Assembly (NCBI GenBank): GCA_016801845.1
Contig: CM028906.1
Location: forward strand, 9,785,501-9,849,500
From: Polydactylus sextarius
Lineage: Eukaryota > Chordata > Actinopteri > Polynemidae
Direction of reading: 5' to 3'
DNA length: 64,000 nucleotides
The translations under genes and the position numbers were made by a program. The notes under the pieces are model-generated. The model did no database searches. It had not been told where the DNA came from and saw only the letters and a program-made list of their open reading frames with translations. Shown piece after piece: positions 40,901 through 51,064 of this stretch (position 1 is its first letter; each line of letters opens with the position of its first letter).

Positions 40901-43900
40901 GACAGCTATTGTAATGACAAGTTACATTTATTATCGCTCCACATACCATTCTGACAATACTAAATCAGTAATTATGTCATACATTATGGGCCCTGGGGCT
41001 ACAGCTAATTAAGTGGAGCTCTTACTGTGTGTCTACTTGGGGGCCATTATATTGACACCCATGAAAACCTCTGGCATATGGAGCTTTAATTATCTCCATC
41101 CATATAGAAACAATTAAAAATATATAATTCCATTTTAGGTTGCTTTATGTTTTGTAATTCACCAGACATGCAGCTGCAGACTGCTCTGGACTAACAGTTT
41201 TTATTTGCTCTAATCTACAAAATGAGACATACAGTATACATGCAACTCCAGTGCAGCTTGAGGATAAGTTGGCAGCTCAAGCAGTGGAGGAGCACTGAGC
41301 GTTGACCGTAACCATATTTTAAATAAGCAATCTGCTTTCAACCGTCTCTTCGTGTTTAATACATGAAGTGACAGAGGAGATGAAGAGGAAATCCTCCAAA
41401 ACTGTTTTCACACCTTTTGCTGCTGAATTTTATAGCATACTTTTACACCCCCTGGTGTTTGGGATCAAAGGACAGGAAATGTGAGGTGTCAGGGTTGCAC
41501 CATAAATGTAATTTTCTTCCAATAATAATTATTATGTTGTTGCAATGTTGGTTTTAAATGCTTTCTGCTGGTAGAGACTAAGGAAACTGTTTGGCTGCAT
41601 GAGAGAGTCAGGATATTAGAGGAAATGACAGAGTGCAACAGCACCACGCATGTCCTCTCCAGAGATCACCAGCTGAATCAATAAAACATATTCCCTCTCA
41701 TGTTTTGATGAGGCCCGCCTCCGCCATTTAATCTAAAACCGTTTCCATCTGCCTAAATCTGAAGTGACTGCACCAACATATATAATGCAGAGTGAGATTA
41801 AGGAACAAGAGTGTAGTTAACTAGCCAAGATACCATCAACCACATCACAGAACCAGTTCAGACCAGATCAGTCACTCTAACTTTACTGATATGAACATTA
41901 GTCCTGAAATATCAATGGGTTTACTATGAAATCATCACACTCCATGTTTTAACACTTTTACTTTACAATGAGCTCTCAAAAAAAAGAAAAAAAAAAACAC
42001 ATTTTATTAAACACATTTTTAGAGCTTCTGCATATGTCTTAATATACTTGTAATTTTGTTGTATATTTTTTTCAAAAAAAGAAAAAAAAAAAAAAAAAAA
42101 CACCGGTCTCCAAGGACACTTAGTTTAGTTCTATTATGTTTTATGGAATTTGTGTGAAATTGCAATCCTGAAAAAGCCCTATAAAACTGTCTAGAGGAAG
42201 GATGATGTTGATGTGATGTGTTGTGTAGAGGCTCTTACCACTCCAGTCATTCATCAGTACCATGCCAAAGATGTGCTCATGGGCTTTGGCGATGGGAATG
42301 GGCTCCCCAAGCTGATTCCCTCCTCCCACAAAGAAGGCCTAGGAGAAGACACAGTTTTAAACATAACAGTAATGCAATATTAATAGATGCACATCCATGG
42401 GTTATATCTATACTGACGGACAAAAACAATAGAGAAGGCCTCTTCAGGCAATTTATTTCTAAGATTTATCCAAACAGGTAGCAGATTAGATTAAATAAAT
42501 ATGTTACCATCTCCAGCTCAATGTCCAGCTGCTTTGAAGGGCCAAACACTGGAGGTTTTGCTATATAAAAGAAGACAAACACAATAATCTTTAATTGGTT
42601 CTGTGAATTTAAAACACCCCAAACTGTTCACACAGTAACATCCTGGTAATTGGCTTCTCATTTAGGGCCAAAAAAAAAAAAAACTGTTCGCACAACATAA
42701 AATTACATTAAATTAATTTTGTTTTGGTTCATTGATTTTCATTTCTTGGACAACTCTTGGTAGATAGTGACTACTGCCGAAAAGGCTTCAGGCATTTCTG
42801 AAATATTGCAAAAAATGACATTGACCTTGACATTTGAGCATTAACAACCAGATTCTAATCATGTCCCTATCAATTCCAAATGTTAGCTTGTGCCAGATGT
42901 AATGACAGTCCTTTCAGGCATTAGTACCACCAACACCAATAACAGTGGATCTTTGAGTCCAAGTAAATTTTTCTACCAGATTTGAAGGGAATCCCTCAAA
43001 CCAGAGACAGAAAATCAGAAACCATAATGCCTCCAGCTAAAGATATCATCAGCATGGAGATATAGATAATTATTACAATTATAGTTATTATGTAATAATG
43101 ACTATGATGCATAATACTATAAGTAATATGAAAGGTATCACTAATAGTGATGAACCAAAAGAGAATTATCACCATTTTTGACTGTTCCGGCATCAGTAGG
43201 TTTTCAGCCAAAATCTTTGATAGAAACATTGTACCTGCCCGACATCAAACATAAGGACCTTACTCTGATCAGGTCTCATCTGGCCCGAGGGTCGGCGGAT
43301 AGGGGTCCCAGAAACAACCACAGATGATGCTCTGCCATGGTATCCAACTGGAAGCCTTAGCCTGCGCCACAGAACACCCAAGTAAGTACACAGTGACCAC
43401 AAGAAAGTAAAGCACAGCTCATAGTGCTGTACCTAGATCAGTGTCGGTATACAAACTGTGGAGTACAGAAAAGCCCAAAGCAATGAGCGCTGAGAGTCAA
43501 ACAGGAATATTTAATGAAGCAGATAAATAAATAAATATATCACTGTCTTTTTGTTTTGTTTTTTACTCAACCTATACCCAATGCTCACAGTAGATATAAT
43601 AATATGTTACCTCTTATCAATTACTTTCAACATGTTTATGGTAATTTCCAGAGGTCATGCAATTACACGCACAATATATACTGCATAGATATATAAAGAT
43701 GCTGCCCTGACAATGAGAGACTGATTCATCTTGTGGCTGGTAAGACCAACAGCAGAGGGGTAAAGTGAACAAGAAACTCTGTCCTCCACAAATACTACTA
43801 TTATTGTAGCAAGACAGTAAAACCCTTAGGAGCTGCTCAGTGGCTGCAAGTGGAGAACTTGTCTCACATTGACAGACCAGTGTGCACAGTGTGATTGGTC

Positions 43901-46900
43901 TGCCTGCTTCCATTATCATTCTACCATTGGGGAAAATAAGCATGTAGCTTCTTTGTATTGCTTAAAACCAATGACAGTTGGCTTGGACAGTTGGCTAAGT
44001 ACAGGATGCAGAGATGGCGCCACTGTAAAATAAACTTGTTTTGCTAGTGGGGAGGTGACTAAAATAGTTAAATCACTGTAAAAGATTTAACTATTGAAAA
44101 TGCTGAAAAATATGTTGATTGTGTGATTGCATGAACCAAATCTTAAAAACCTGTTGTCTCAACCTGTAAGTTTGCTGTAGTATGGGAAATTTGGAAAATG
44201 GCAACAGGTGAACAAAAATAGAGGAGAATGCTGTATTATATTATTATTCACAGGCTACACATGCATGTACTATATCAGCTGAATGCGTTAGAAAGTGCTG
44301 CAAAGTTAGACAACCATAAGTTTGGAATTGTGTCTCTGTGTTGTAAGTCCAATATTTATTCTTTTATTTAGCTCTGTGTTGGGTCGCCACCAACCCCTGA
44401 GGGAAATATGTGGCTCTTTAGCTGCTAAATGCCCCACTGTGTTCACCAGCTGCTCACTAACTGTGCCAGTCTGACACTTAGTGATGCTCTAGCACAAGTG
44501 GGCAATGAGTTCATAGACCTCTGTGACTGAAAATAAGTGCAGTGCCTCAAAATTACTCACTAAAAGTTGTATAGAAGCAAAAGCTGTAGTACAAAACAAA
44601 CGGAGCAGTAGATTCACAATAAAGAAACCACAATGACTATTCATTTGATGCTTTATTATAAATATATTGATTATTGCTTGATTGAAATGTACAATACATA
44701 TTTATAAAAGAATCATATTTATCAGTTTGGTCAATTTCTTTATATTTCTAAAAATGTGTGAAGGTTAAAAAGAATTCATGTTGGTCTCCTGTAATGCACA
44801 GATTCAAAAACGTGTGGTAAATTGCTAAAAATCAGTCTTACTGATTTGAATGTGATGTGAATCTGGCAGCTAAGAAGAAGTGTCTGCCAATCACCTGCTT
44901 AACCAAAGAGTAGTGTGTCTGCCTCAGGGGGAGACTGAGATGCCCCCAGCCGCTTTATTATTCATCCCACGAGAATTCCAGAATAAATGAAGGCCTTCTG
45001 TGTTGTGTGACTGAGGCGTGCAGCAGGATGCACCCAGAGCCCCGCTGCTGTGTTTACATGCATCCTGATGTTCTGAGGCCCCAATCAATTTAAGAAACCT
45101 TGTAATGTCCTTTAACATATCAGTGTTTGCAGAGAGTTTTGGACGCTCTGAGCAGGTTTCCTGTTTACTCTATCAAAAACTGCCGGTGTGTGTTGCTTTG
45201 TGTTTGAGTAATACTGTACCAGTTTGGCATCAGAGCATTTTCCTTTCCCCGGAACATGATGCCAACGTTGGTGGCGTGATCTCTGGAGGAGTAGAAGTCG
45301 GTGTAATCGCCTGTGAAAAACAGAGGAGAGTTTATAAGAGGAGCTATCTGAAATATTCACACCTACTGCCTGTGCCCTTTTTTTTTTTGTGAGGTCTATT
45401 AGCACAAACCTGACTGAATGAGACAAGTCTCATGTACTAGAGGGAATATGTGAACAAACAGTGCCCCCTTGTGCCTGAAATCTATCTCTTCCCAAACCTA
45501 CTTATCAGGGGAAATTATTATGAATCTATCATTGTCCCTCCATCCCTCCATTGTGATGGAAGGCTGACAATGGAATTAAAATTGACAAGACAGATAATTT
45601 ATATCCTGTGTTTGAAAGTATGTGGTCATCCCTGTCTACAAATCATCCAACTTATCCCTGTGCACAAAGAGAGATCTGTAGAGAACAGATTTGCCCACTT
45701 TAGTGAGGAAGAACTAATAATTCAGGCATGAGTTTTGTCATGGCTTCTGTCACCTCAATAAAATCCACCACTCAGAGGCCTGTGTAAGCTAAACCCAGAA
45801 CTGGAAGACCATTAAAGCCCAATCACTTCAAGTTCAACACCACCTATGAAAATGTATTAATTTTAGTGTTCTCTGCCCTTAAATGGGGTTAAGCTGTAAA
45901 TTGTCAATAGATAAATTTTGAATCCATTAATATGATGGGAACAAAACAAAACCCTATAGAAATGGGGGCATTAGCAGCTGCTGATATTAACAACAGATAC
46001 ACATGTCGTTTAGTCACATCAAACAATCTCTGGCAAAAGGTGAAACAGGCTTAAAAATGTAAATACTGTTGACACTAATTCCAACACATGCATTATTCAG
46101 GAGATGTGACGGGACATCAGTTTTGGAGATGATGAAAGATCACATTTCTTGATGGATAAAAACCCCTGTGTTCTGCTGAGGGAATAGCCTTTGATAAAAC
46201 AAACAGCAGTGATAACAGGGGTTTTGACCCTGGGAGAGCAGGAGAGGCTCACCAATATCTGCAGGCAGGTGCATGGTGGCTGCACTCTGATGGACAAATG
46301 CTCTGCAGAGACAAAGAGACAAGGACAAAACAGGCAAAAACCTCAGATGAAATAAACTCAAAAGTCAATAAATGCCTCATGTTAGCCAAACCAAAGCATT
46401 TGTTTGGAATTGTTTTCATAAAATTGTTAATTGTAAAATGCCCTCAATTATATGGTAGGCAATAAATAGCAACATATATTTGTACATATTAGTAAAATCA
46501 CTTTGCTTACCACAATAATTCTGTCAGATAAATAGGAAATATGTACCAAAACCACAGCTGTTAAATCTGCATTTAAATCATCTTTAGTTTGAAAACAACT
46601 ACATTTACTAAATGTCCCAAAATGGAATTGGAATTATGATCACGACAGTTTACAGCAGTGTTGATGGTGCTTATGAAGACTACATAGCTCTGTGTAGATA
46701 GATAGATAAGTACTTTATTGATTCTAAATTGAAATTAAGGCAGTAGTGGACAGAAGTACGAAACAGTTCTACATCTACAGACACTTCACAGCCTGACCTG
46801 CTCCGAAGGCTGATATCATCTCTCAGTGTGCTCTCATTGGCCGACAGCAACACCTGCAGGGTCCTCCTGGCCTCCATCCAGGCCTCATAACCAAGAGCCA

Positions 46901-49798
46901 TGAAAGCATTCAGTGTGGGCTGTCAGGGAATACAAACCAAAAACCATCAATAAACTCTACCTATGATCACATTTCTATTTCTATATTCTATGAAAAAAGA
47001 CTGATAAAATGCAACTATGCAACATATCAAACAGTGGATGAGGTGCCAAACATGGTAACTCATTCATGTACTAGAAAATCATGTATGTATTGTATTCATC
47101 CAAAATTTTATTAAGAATATATGTAATATCAGTGGTGGAAAGAGTAGTGAAAATCTGTACTTAAATAGAAGTATTGTTACGTGACTGAAATATTACTCAA
47201 GAACAAGTACAAGTACTGGTGTAAAAATATACTCAAGTAAAAGTATAAACGTGTTCTTCTAAACAGCTACTCAGAATATTAGTTACTTTTTTCAATCAAA
47301 GTATAATTTATTCTCAACACTTTGCTCTGAATTATATGATTATTTGTATCAGTTGTGTTCAAAACACATTAATGCATTCAAATGTTATAAAACTGACTAC
47401 AAATTTGTCAACATTTGCTTGCAGGGCACATTTAGTTGCAGCTGCCAACATCACATCCAGTAACCTGCTTTGTTCACTTGTTGAGAGCTTGTTTGTTGTG
47501 GCGCCCTTTCTTAGCACAGTCCTGACATCATATAGTTCAGTCTTGGATGTTTTTTTTTCCATCTGTGCTTCATTGGCCTGTTTTCAGTCTATTGATAACC
47601 TTACTGGCTGCAACAATGTATCTATGTGTTGCCTGGGAACCAGATGAGTCTGCTGGTTCCATAAGTGTATTAAAGTGATGATGACATTGATTTATTGTTA
47701 TATGTCACTGTCTCTGTGATGCCAGATAATGTTGTACTCAGCAGTGAATATGTTTTTAAGTGTAGCAAAGTAGATTGCAAACCATTATTTTTAGTAGTAA
47801 GTAAGATTACACAGTTAAAGAAATACTCAAAAAAGTACCCCAAAATTGTACTTAATTACAGTAATTTGAGTAGATGTAATTTGTTACTTTCACCACTGTG
47901 TAATAGACACCTTCTGGAACATTTGGAGGAGGCAAGCAGGAAAAAAAAGTGAAAAAAATATTCTTTTTGTAATACTCAGTTCAGCCACAAGAGGCTGAGG
48001 GACACCACTCTCCTCATCTAAATGAAAATAAAAGCGTTCATGTTTTCTTCCAGGGAATTTTTAATTTCTCCATAAATTGTGTTGTTTAGAAAGTTATGTA
48101 ACAGTTGTACCATGTCTGGCTTTAGGTTTTAACAGGTTGTGGTGGATGAATGGATCAAACACAAGACTGCCACCTGGGAACTAAGTTTTTTTTTTTACTT
48201 TATTGACTTAGTATTTTCAGTTTTTTTAATTATATCTGACAGAAATACTTATTGCAGGAAGCTGAGGAGACTTAAATTACCAACACAGAGAAAAACAAAA
48301 GTTAGAATTGGAGTTGGATAGAAGAATGGATAGAACTTTTTGACCTGATCATTAGGTCAAATAATCCAGTTGACTTTCACGCAGGAATAAGATCACAATA
48401 GGAATCACTGGTTGTGATCATTCAAAAAGTTCATCTTGAATAATGATTTGTGCTCCATTTAATTTTTCTATAGCTTTTCTAACCTGTGACCTTCAGTTCA
48501 AAGTAGGATATATAAAAAAATTTCAGTGTTGTGCTGCATGGAGGCATGATGCTTACACCTATTTATCTACCTCTGAATGTACCTCCATAGTTATCTATAT
48601 ATCTATCTATTGCATTAGCATAAGGCAAATTGTATCATAAAATCCATTTCAAATAATCCAAACTATCTTTTTAACCTCATTTACTAACTTATATTGTACT
48701 GGTACTTGTATTTTACTGCCTCCTTTCAATTCATGGGACACCAACCTATACTGCACTACATTTATTCAGTTTATAGTTCCTAGTTAACTGTTAAAACATA
48801 AAACAAGTCACTAACTTAAAAGCTATGACATAATGTTGTACATTAAATAGTATAGAATAGTGGTTTAAATGAGGTCCAAATCAGATACACCATAAAAATG
48901 GTTCCTGCACATTTATGAATTACAAAGATAAATCCAATATATACCATATAAAATGGCCTCTAGAGGTACAGTAGTTCTTTATGTAGCTGCTTTAAATTTT
49001 GATTTGCAGTTTATTATAATTAACTGGTTACATTGTAGTATTGCAACTTTGGCTGAAATGGGGGCTTGTTCATCCATTGCCAGTGACTGTTTTACCAGAG
49101 CTAATTCTGTGACAAATGTTGTTGAAACAGCACAAAAATTACAAAATTATGAGACTCACTTGATGTACTTTCAAACAAACGGCAATATAATAAAAGTGAG
49201 ACTTTGTTAGGATTTTAAATAAAACTGAGTAAACTGAGTTGTGCTTCTTGTCTGTATAAACTTACCTGGTCGAAGACATCCTGATGCTTGGAAAGCACAG
49301 GCCCTTGAAACAAAGACTTTATCACACTGAGGTCCAGTATCTGGTCTCCAATGGCAACACCAATACGACGCTTGGGCTGTGACATTAAAAACACACTCTG
49401 TTATAACCACAAATTATTAAAATACAAATGCATCTGTCCAATAGTTATACATTCTGTCTGACTGCTAGTGCTGGCTTGGTGATTCAGGGTTTGGTAATGA
49501 CAGTCAAAGGATCCAGGATCAATAATACACCAAACACACTTTTAACAATGTCATCAATACATTTCATATGAGAAAACACTCAGTGGACCTACATTCTTTT
49601 AAAGTTTTATTTTGAAAATCATGGCCAGAAGTCTGCCATGTGTCTAACTTGTGTCAATAAAAAGTATTTGTTTTACCTTTTTCCAAGCCCAACAGAAGAA
49701 AAGATAAAAACACTTACATTATCAGGTGTGGAGAATATTCCATATGGGAGATTATGGAAAGAGAAATCAGAAGTTGCATCTACTCTTATAAAAGACAT
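30969..49798 (-). CDS. fah: Fumarylacetoacetase (fumarylacetoacetate hydrolase), 14 coding exons, 418 aa
   Basis: Cytosolic homodimeric hydrolase that splits fumarylacetoacetate into fumarate and acetoacetate, the last step of tyrosine and phenylalanine catabolism. Exons in order: 49718-49798, 49266-49376, 46798-46919, 46253-46302, 45220-45310, 43264-43361, 42508-42560, 42239-42338, 36049-36179, 35022-35097, 33506-33552, 31979-32080, 31749-31866, 30969-31045. All junctions are GT-AG, and the lengths sum to 1,257 nt with no frame break. The first 13 exon lengths equal those I recall for human FAH (81, 111, 122, 50, 91, 98, 53, 100, 131, 76, 47, 102, 118), and the last is one codon shorter. Metal and catalytic residues are present in human numbering: D126, Y128, H133, R142, Y159, E199, E201, D233, Q240, K253, E364. 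The N-terminal SH3-like domain is about residues 1-118 and the C-terminal beta-roll catalytic domain about 119-418. It looks fully functional. Confidence 0.97.
31749..31866 (-). CDS. fah: fah exon 13, residues 355-394
   Basis: Reads DPESFGSMLELSWRASKSID then LGGGETRTFLKDGDEVSIT. E364 is an active-site residue. Acceptor CCAACAG, donor GTCAGA. Confidence 0.96.
31979..32080 (-). CDS. fah: fah exon 12, residues 321-354
   Basis: Reads YMYWTMKQQLAHHTVNGCNV then RPGDLLASGTISGP. Acceptor GTGCAG, donor GTGAGT, phase 0 on both sides, 102 nt. Confidence 0.97.
33506..33552 (-). CDS. fah: fah exon 11, residues 305-320
   Basis: A 47-nt exon reading QEMAESATICKSNFK. The acceptor is TGTTTAAG at 33,553-33,560; a second AG (GACAG) five bases inside would shift the frame. 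The chosen site keeps the 47-nt length of the human exon. Donor GTAAGA. Confidence 0.92.
33719..33783. repeat. (AT)n microsatellite, fah intron 10
   Basis: Uninterrupted AT dinucleotides for about 65 bp. It can form a cruciform or slip during replication and is likely polymorphic. Confidence 0.98.
33950..34570 (+). mobile_element. Decayed LINE (L2-like) reverse transcriptase fragment in fah intron 10
   Basis: Forward-frame pieces match the L2-type reverse transcriptase layout in order: a QGS-like box at about 34,036, then YADNTQFYLPLK (a decayed YADDTQ catalytic box, about 34,137-34,175), a degraded middle, and TFISTQLDHYNAVFV (about 34,467-34,512, resembling the FISSRLDYCN block). Stops and frameshifts are frequent. 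It is inserted antisense to fah. Confidence 0.75.
34890..34947. repeat. Compound (GT)n(GA)n microsatellite, fah intron 10
   Basis: About 33 bp of GT followed by about 25 bp of GA with one interruption. Confidence 0.97.
35022..35097 (-). CDS. fah: fah exon 10, residues 280-305
   Basis: Reads DPEPLPYLQHLDAYTFNINL then FVSVKG. Acceptor CTCTGCAG, donor GTATTC. A (GT)n(GA)n microsatellite lies 75 bp into the next intron. Confidence 0.95.
35923..35955. repeat. Perfect 14-bp inverted repeat of forkhead-type motifs, fah intron 9
   Basis: Left arm AGAAAGTAAACAAC (35,923-35,936), loop CATGA, right arm GTTGTTTACTTTCT (35,942-35,955). Each arm contains GTAAACA, the forkhead consensus, in opposite orientation. 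It lies 94 bp downstream of fah exon 9 in the direction of transcription. It could be a paired regulatory site or only a fold-back duplication. Confidence 0.6.
36049..36179 (-). CDS. fah: fah exon 9, residues 236-279
   Basis: Reads RDIQAWEYVPLGPFLGKNFG then TTISPWVVPMEALLPF. Q240 and K253 contact the substrate. It follows the largest intron of the gene (about 6.1 kb). Donor GTTAGT is slightly off consensus. Confidence 0.96.
36180..42238 (-). other. fah: fah intron 8 (largest intron, 6.1 kb)
   Basis: No coding exon or clear transposon is recognised here. The stretch 40,700-41,120 has several TAATTA-type homeodomain core motifs (for example AGCTAATTAAGTGG near 41,005 and GCTTTAATTATCTCC near 41,083) and is less repetitive than its surroundings, so it is a candidate conserved noncoding element. 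Poly(A)-rich runs occur at about 41,980-41,998 and 42,074-42,100. Confidence 0.5.
42239..42338 (-). CDS. fah: fah exon 8, residues 203-236
   Basis: Reads AFFVGGGNQLGEPIPIAKAH then EHIFGMVLMNDWS. D233 is a metal ligand. Human FAH has GPGN where this has GGGN. Acceptor CTCCTAG, donor GTAAGA. Confidence 0.97.
42508..42560 (-). CDS. fah: fah exon 7, residues 185-202, metal ligands
   Basis: A 53-nt exon reading KPPVFGPSKQLDIELEM. E199 and E201 are metal ligands. Acceptor TATATAG, donor GTAACA. Confidence 0.95.
43264..43361 (-). CDS. fah: fah exon 6, residues 152-185
   Basis: Reads LRLPVGYHGRASSVVVSGTP then IRRPSGQMRPDQ. Y159 contacts the substrate. This is the most conserved block of the protein. 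Donor GTAAGG after one base of codon 185. Confidence 0.97.
44408..44470 (+). repeat. Dispersed repeat, copy B, in fah intron 5
   Basis: The same core as copy A (GGCTCTTTAGCTGCTAAATG), continuing CCCCACTGTGTTCACCAGCTG. Full boundaries not determined. Confidence 0.5.
45220..45310 (-). CDS. fah: fah exon 5, residues 122-152, metal site
   Basis: Reads DYTDFYSSRDHATNVGIMFR then GKENALMPN. It carries metal ligand D126, substrate contacts Y128 and R142, and the general base H133. Donor GTACAG, acceptor TTCACAG. Confidence 0.96.
46253..46302 (-). CDS. fah: fah exon 4, residues 106-122
   Basis: A 50-nt exon reading RAFVHQSAATMHLPADIG across its junctions. It leads into the catalytic domain. Acceptor CTCTGCAG, donor GTGAGC. 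Confidence 0.95.
46694..46740 (-). repeat. Fish interspersed repeat tail with (TAGA)n in fah intron 3
   Basis: TAGATAGATAGATAAGTACTTTATTGATTC is the familiar terminus of an abundant fish repeat ((TAGA)n followed by TACTTTATTGATCCC). Only the tail is recognised, 58 bp downstream of fah exon 3 in the direction of transcription. Confidence 0.55.
46798..46919 (-). CDS. fah: fah exon 3, residues 65-105
   Basis: Reads PTLNAFMALGYEAWMEARRT and continues to TLRDDISLRS. Acceptor CTGACAG, donor GTCAGG. Ends in phase 2. A Gly-to-Tyr-type difference from human in GYEAW is conservative for this surface helix. Confidence 0.95.
47130..47898. mobile_element. Non-autonomous hAT DNA transposon in fah intron 2, 769 bp
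   Basis: It begins CAGTGGTGGAAAG and ends CTTTCACCACTG, a nearly perfect terminal inverted repeat of hAT type. The flanking octamers TGTAATAT (47,122-47,129) and TGTAATAG (47,899-47,906) match at 7 of 8 bases, as expected for an 8-bp hAT target duplication. Subterminal sequence is rich in ACTCAAGTA-like repeats. The 103-codon open frame at 47,336-47,647 has no recognisable transposase motif, so the copy was probably moved in trans. Confidence 0.88.
49266..49376 (-). CDS. fah: fah exon 2, residues 28-64
   Basis: Reads PKRRIGVAIGDQILDL then SVIKSLFQGPVLSKHQDVFD, ending in Q. Part of the N-terminal domain. Acceptor CACAG, donor GTAAG, phase 0 on both sides, 111 nt. Confidence 0.96.
49718..49798 (-). 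CDS. fah: fah exon 1 (coding part), residues 1-27
   Basis: Begins MSFIRVDATSDFSFHNLPYG. The ATG (complement of 49,796-49,798) has A at -3. Phase-0 donor GTAAGTG follows codon 27 at 49,717. The open frame extends upstream without a stop for 37 codons, but the MSFI start is the conserved family start. Confidence 0.96.
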
Positions 49799-49912
49799 CT
49801 TGGCGTTTGCAGTGGTATTCCTCACAACCTCACTGAGTGACTGAACAGCCACAGTAAGAGCTTCCAGATGTTCAACTTTGGACAGTCCCGCCTCCCTGTG
49901 TGCAGCCAATCA
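49799..49912 (-). promoter_or_regulatory. fah: Putative fah core promoter and 5' UTR
   Basis: On the minus strand, just upstream of the ATG, there is an inverted CCAAT box (CCAAT on + at 49,906-49,910) and a GC-box-like CCCGCCTCCC (49,887-49,896), about 90-110 bp before the start codon. No clear TATA box is placed at a usual distance. This fits a TATA-less promoter with a short 5' UTR. It is inferred from motifs only. Confidence 0.5.
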
Positions 49913-50472
49913 CATGCTGCCTATAGGAACCACCCTCATCCAGTTAATGAAAACCATCCCGGTAAATGACTAAGCAAAACTGAAATCTCTCATTAGTTAG
50001 GGATAAAAAATTAACACGAAAAGGTGATTCTAAAAAAGCAAATAACAGACACAAAATGTTTTTTTTTTTTTAGTTTGACATCTATTCATGACCATGACTT
50101 CAATAAGTGTCAACGCAAAGAAGTAGTAAACCAACAATCATTTGTGGAGGAATTACTGCAATACCATTTGGTCAAACACCTTTAAAAGCAACCTTAAAGG
50201 TATTTTTACTCTGCAAAAGTGATTTGTCAGGATAACATTTTCTGACAGATTTCCTAATTCCACTCTTTTATTCAAATCCCTGAGGATTCTTCCAATTTTT
50301 GATTTAAACCATTTTTTTTTAATTTGTTGTTTTGTTTTTCAATCTATTCGCAATCTGCTTCCAGCATGTTTTCAAAACTTATTTAATTTCAACTTTCAAA
50401 TTCATAAATTACCATACAAGGTCAGCCAATCATCTCCACCCCACGCTTCCTACGACAACAAGCCCTGATAGG

Positions 50473-50493
50473 TTTTTTTTTTTTTTTTTTTTT
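50473..50493. repeat. Poly(T) run
   Basis: 21 T in a row between fah and zfand6, possibly the poly(A) tail of a minus-strand retroelement. No body recognised. Confidence 0.8.
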
Positions 50494-51018
50494 GGCTTTT
50501 TTGTATTATGTATTTTTTTTCTTTTACTTATGTGCAAATAAATGAACTAAACTAAACTAAATGAAACAATGAAGAATCAGATACATACATGCATGGCTGA
50601 ACAGTGATTTAGACAGTTTTTTGTTCATTTGTTTTGTTATGTTACTGGCCATAAAATGATGTCAAGAAGCATACAAGACACATAGCTATCACATGTCAGA
50701 TGAAACGTTGCATCTACAACATTGCAATGACTAAATTTAAAGGAAAAGACTTGAATTCATTTCACTAAAACAGGTTTTAGTTAAAGTCGTGGTGAACAGG
50801 ATCTTTCCCTGACCTTCATCAAAGAGTCTGAGCAGAACCATACAAAACTTCAATAATGTCTTCAGTCTTTAGTCGCTAATTCACAGCAATTTATTCGTTT
50901 TAGGCAAAAAAAAGTTTGCCTGTGATTTAGCAATGGTCTTTAAATACAACTATCTTTTGCCTGGGCAGAGACTGGGATGGTGGTCACTGGTTTAGACTGG
51001 TTTTTAAAGGCATCCTAC

Positions 51019-51064
51019 CTTCTCTATTTGTCCATCATGTGTTCTGCCATAGCCAACAGGTGGA
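51019..51064 (-). other. Exon-like island between zfand6 and fah
   Basis: 46 nt between a strong acceptor (long pyrimidine run then TTTCTCAG) and a donor (GAAG|GTAGGA). In one frame it is open and reads PPVGYGRTHDGQIEK. It lies on the same strand as both neighbours, in the 3.1 kb between the zfand6 stop and the fah start. No gene recognised. It may be an alternative 5' exon of fah, a zfand6 readthrough exon, or chance. Confidence 0.3.

Noticed and set aside
47336..47647. 103-residue open frame inside the hAT element
   Set aside because: No transposase motifs. It is most likely internal noncoding sequence of a non-autonomous copy.
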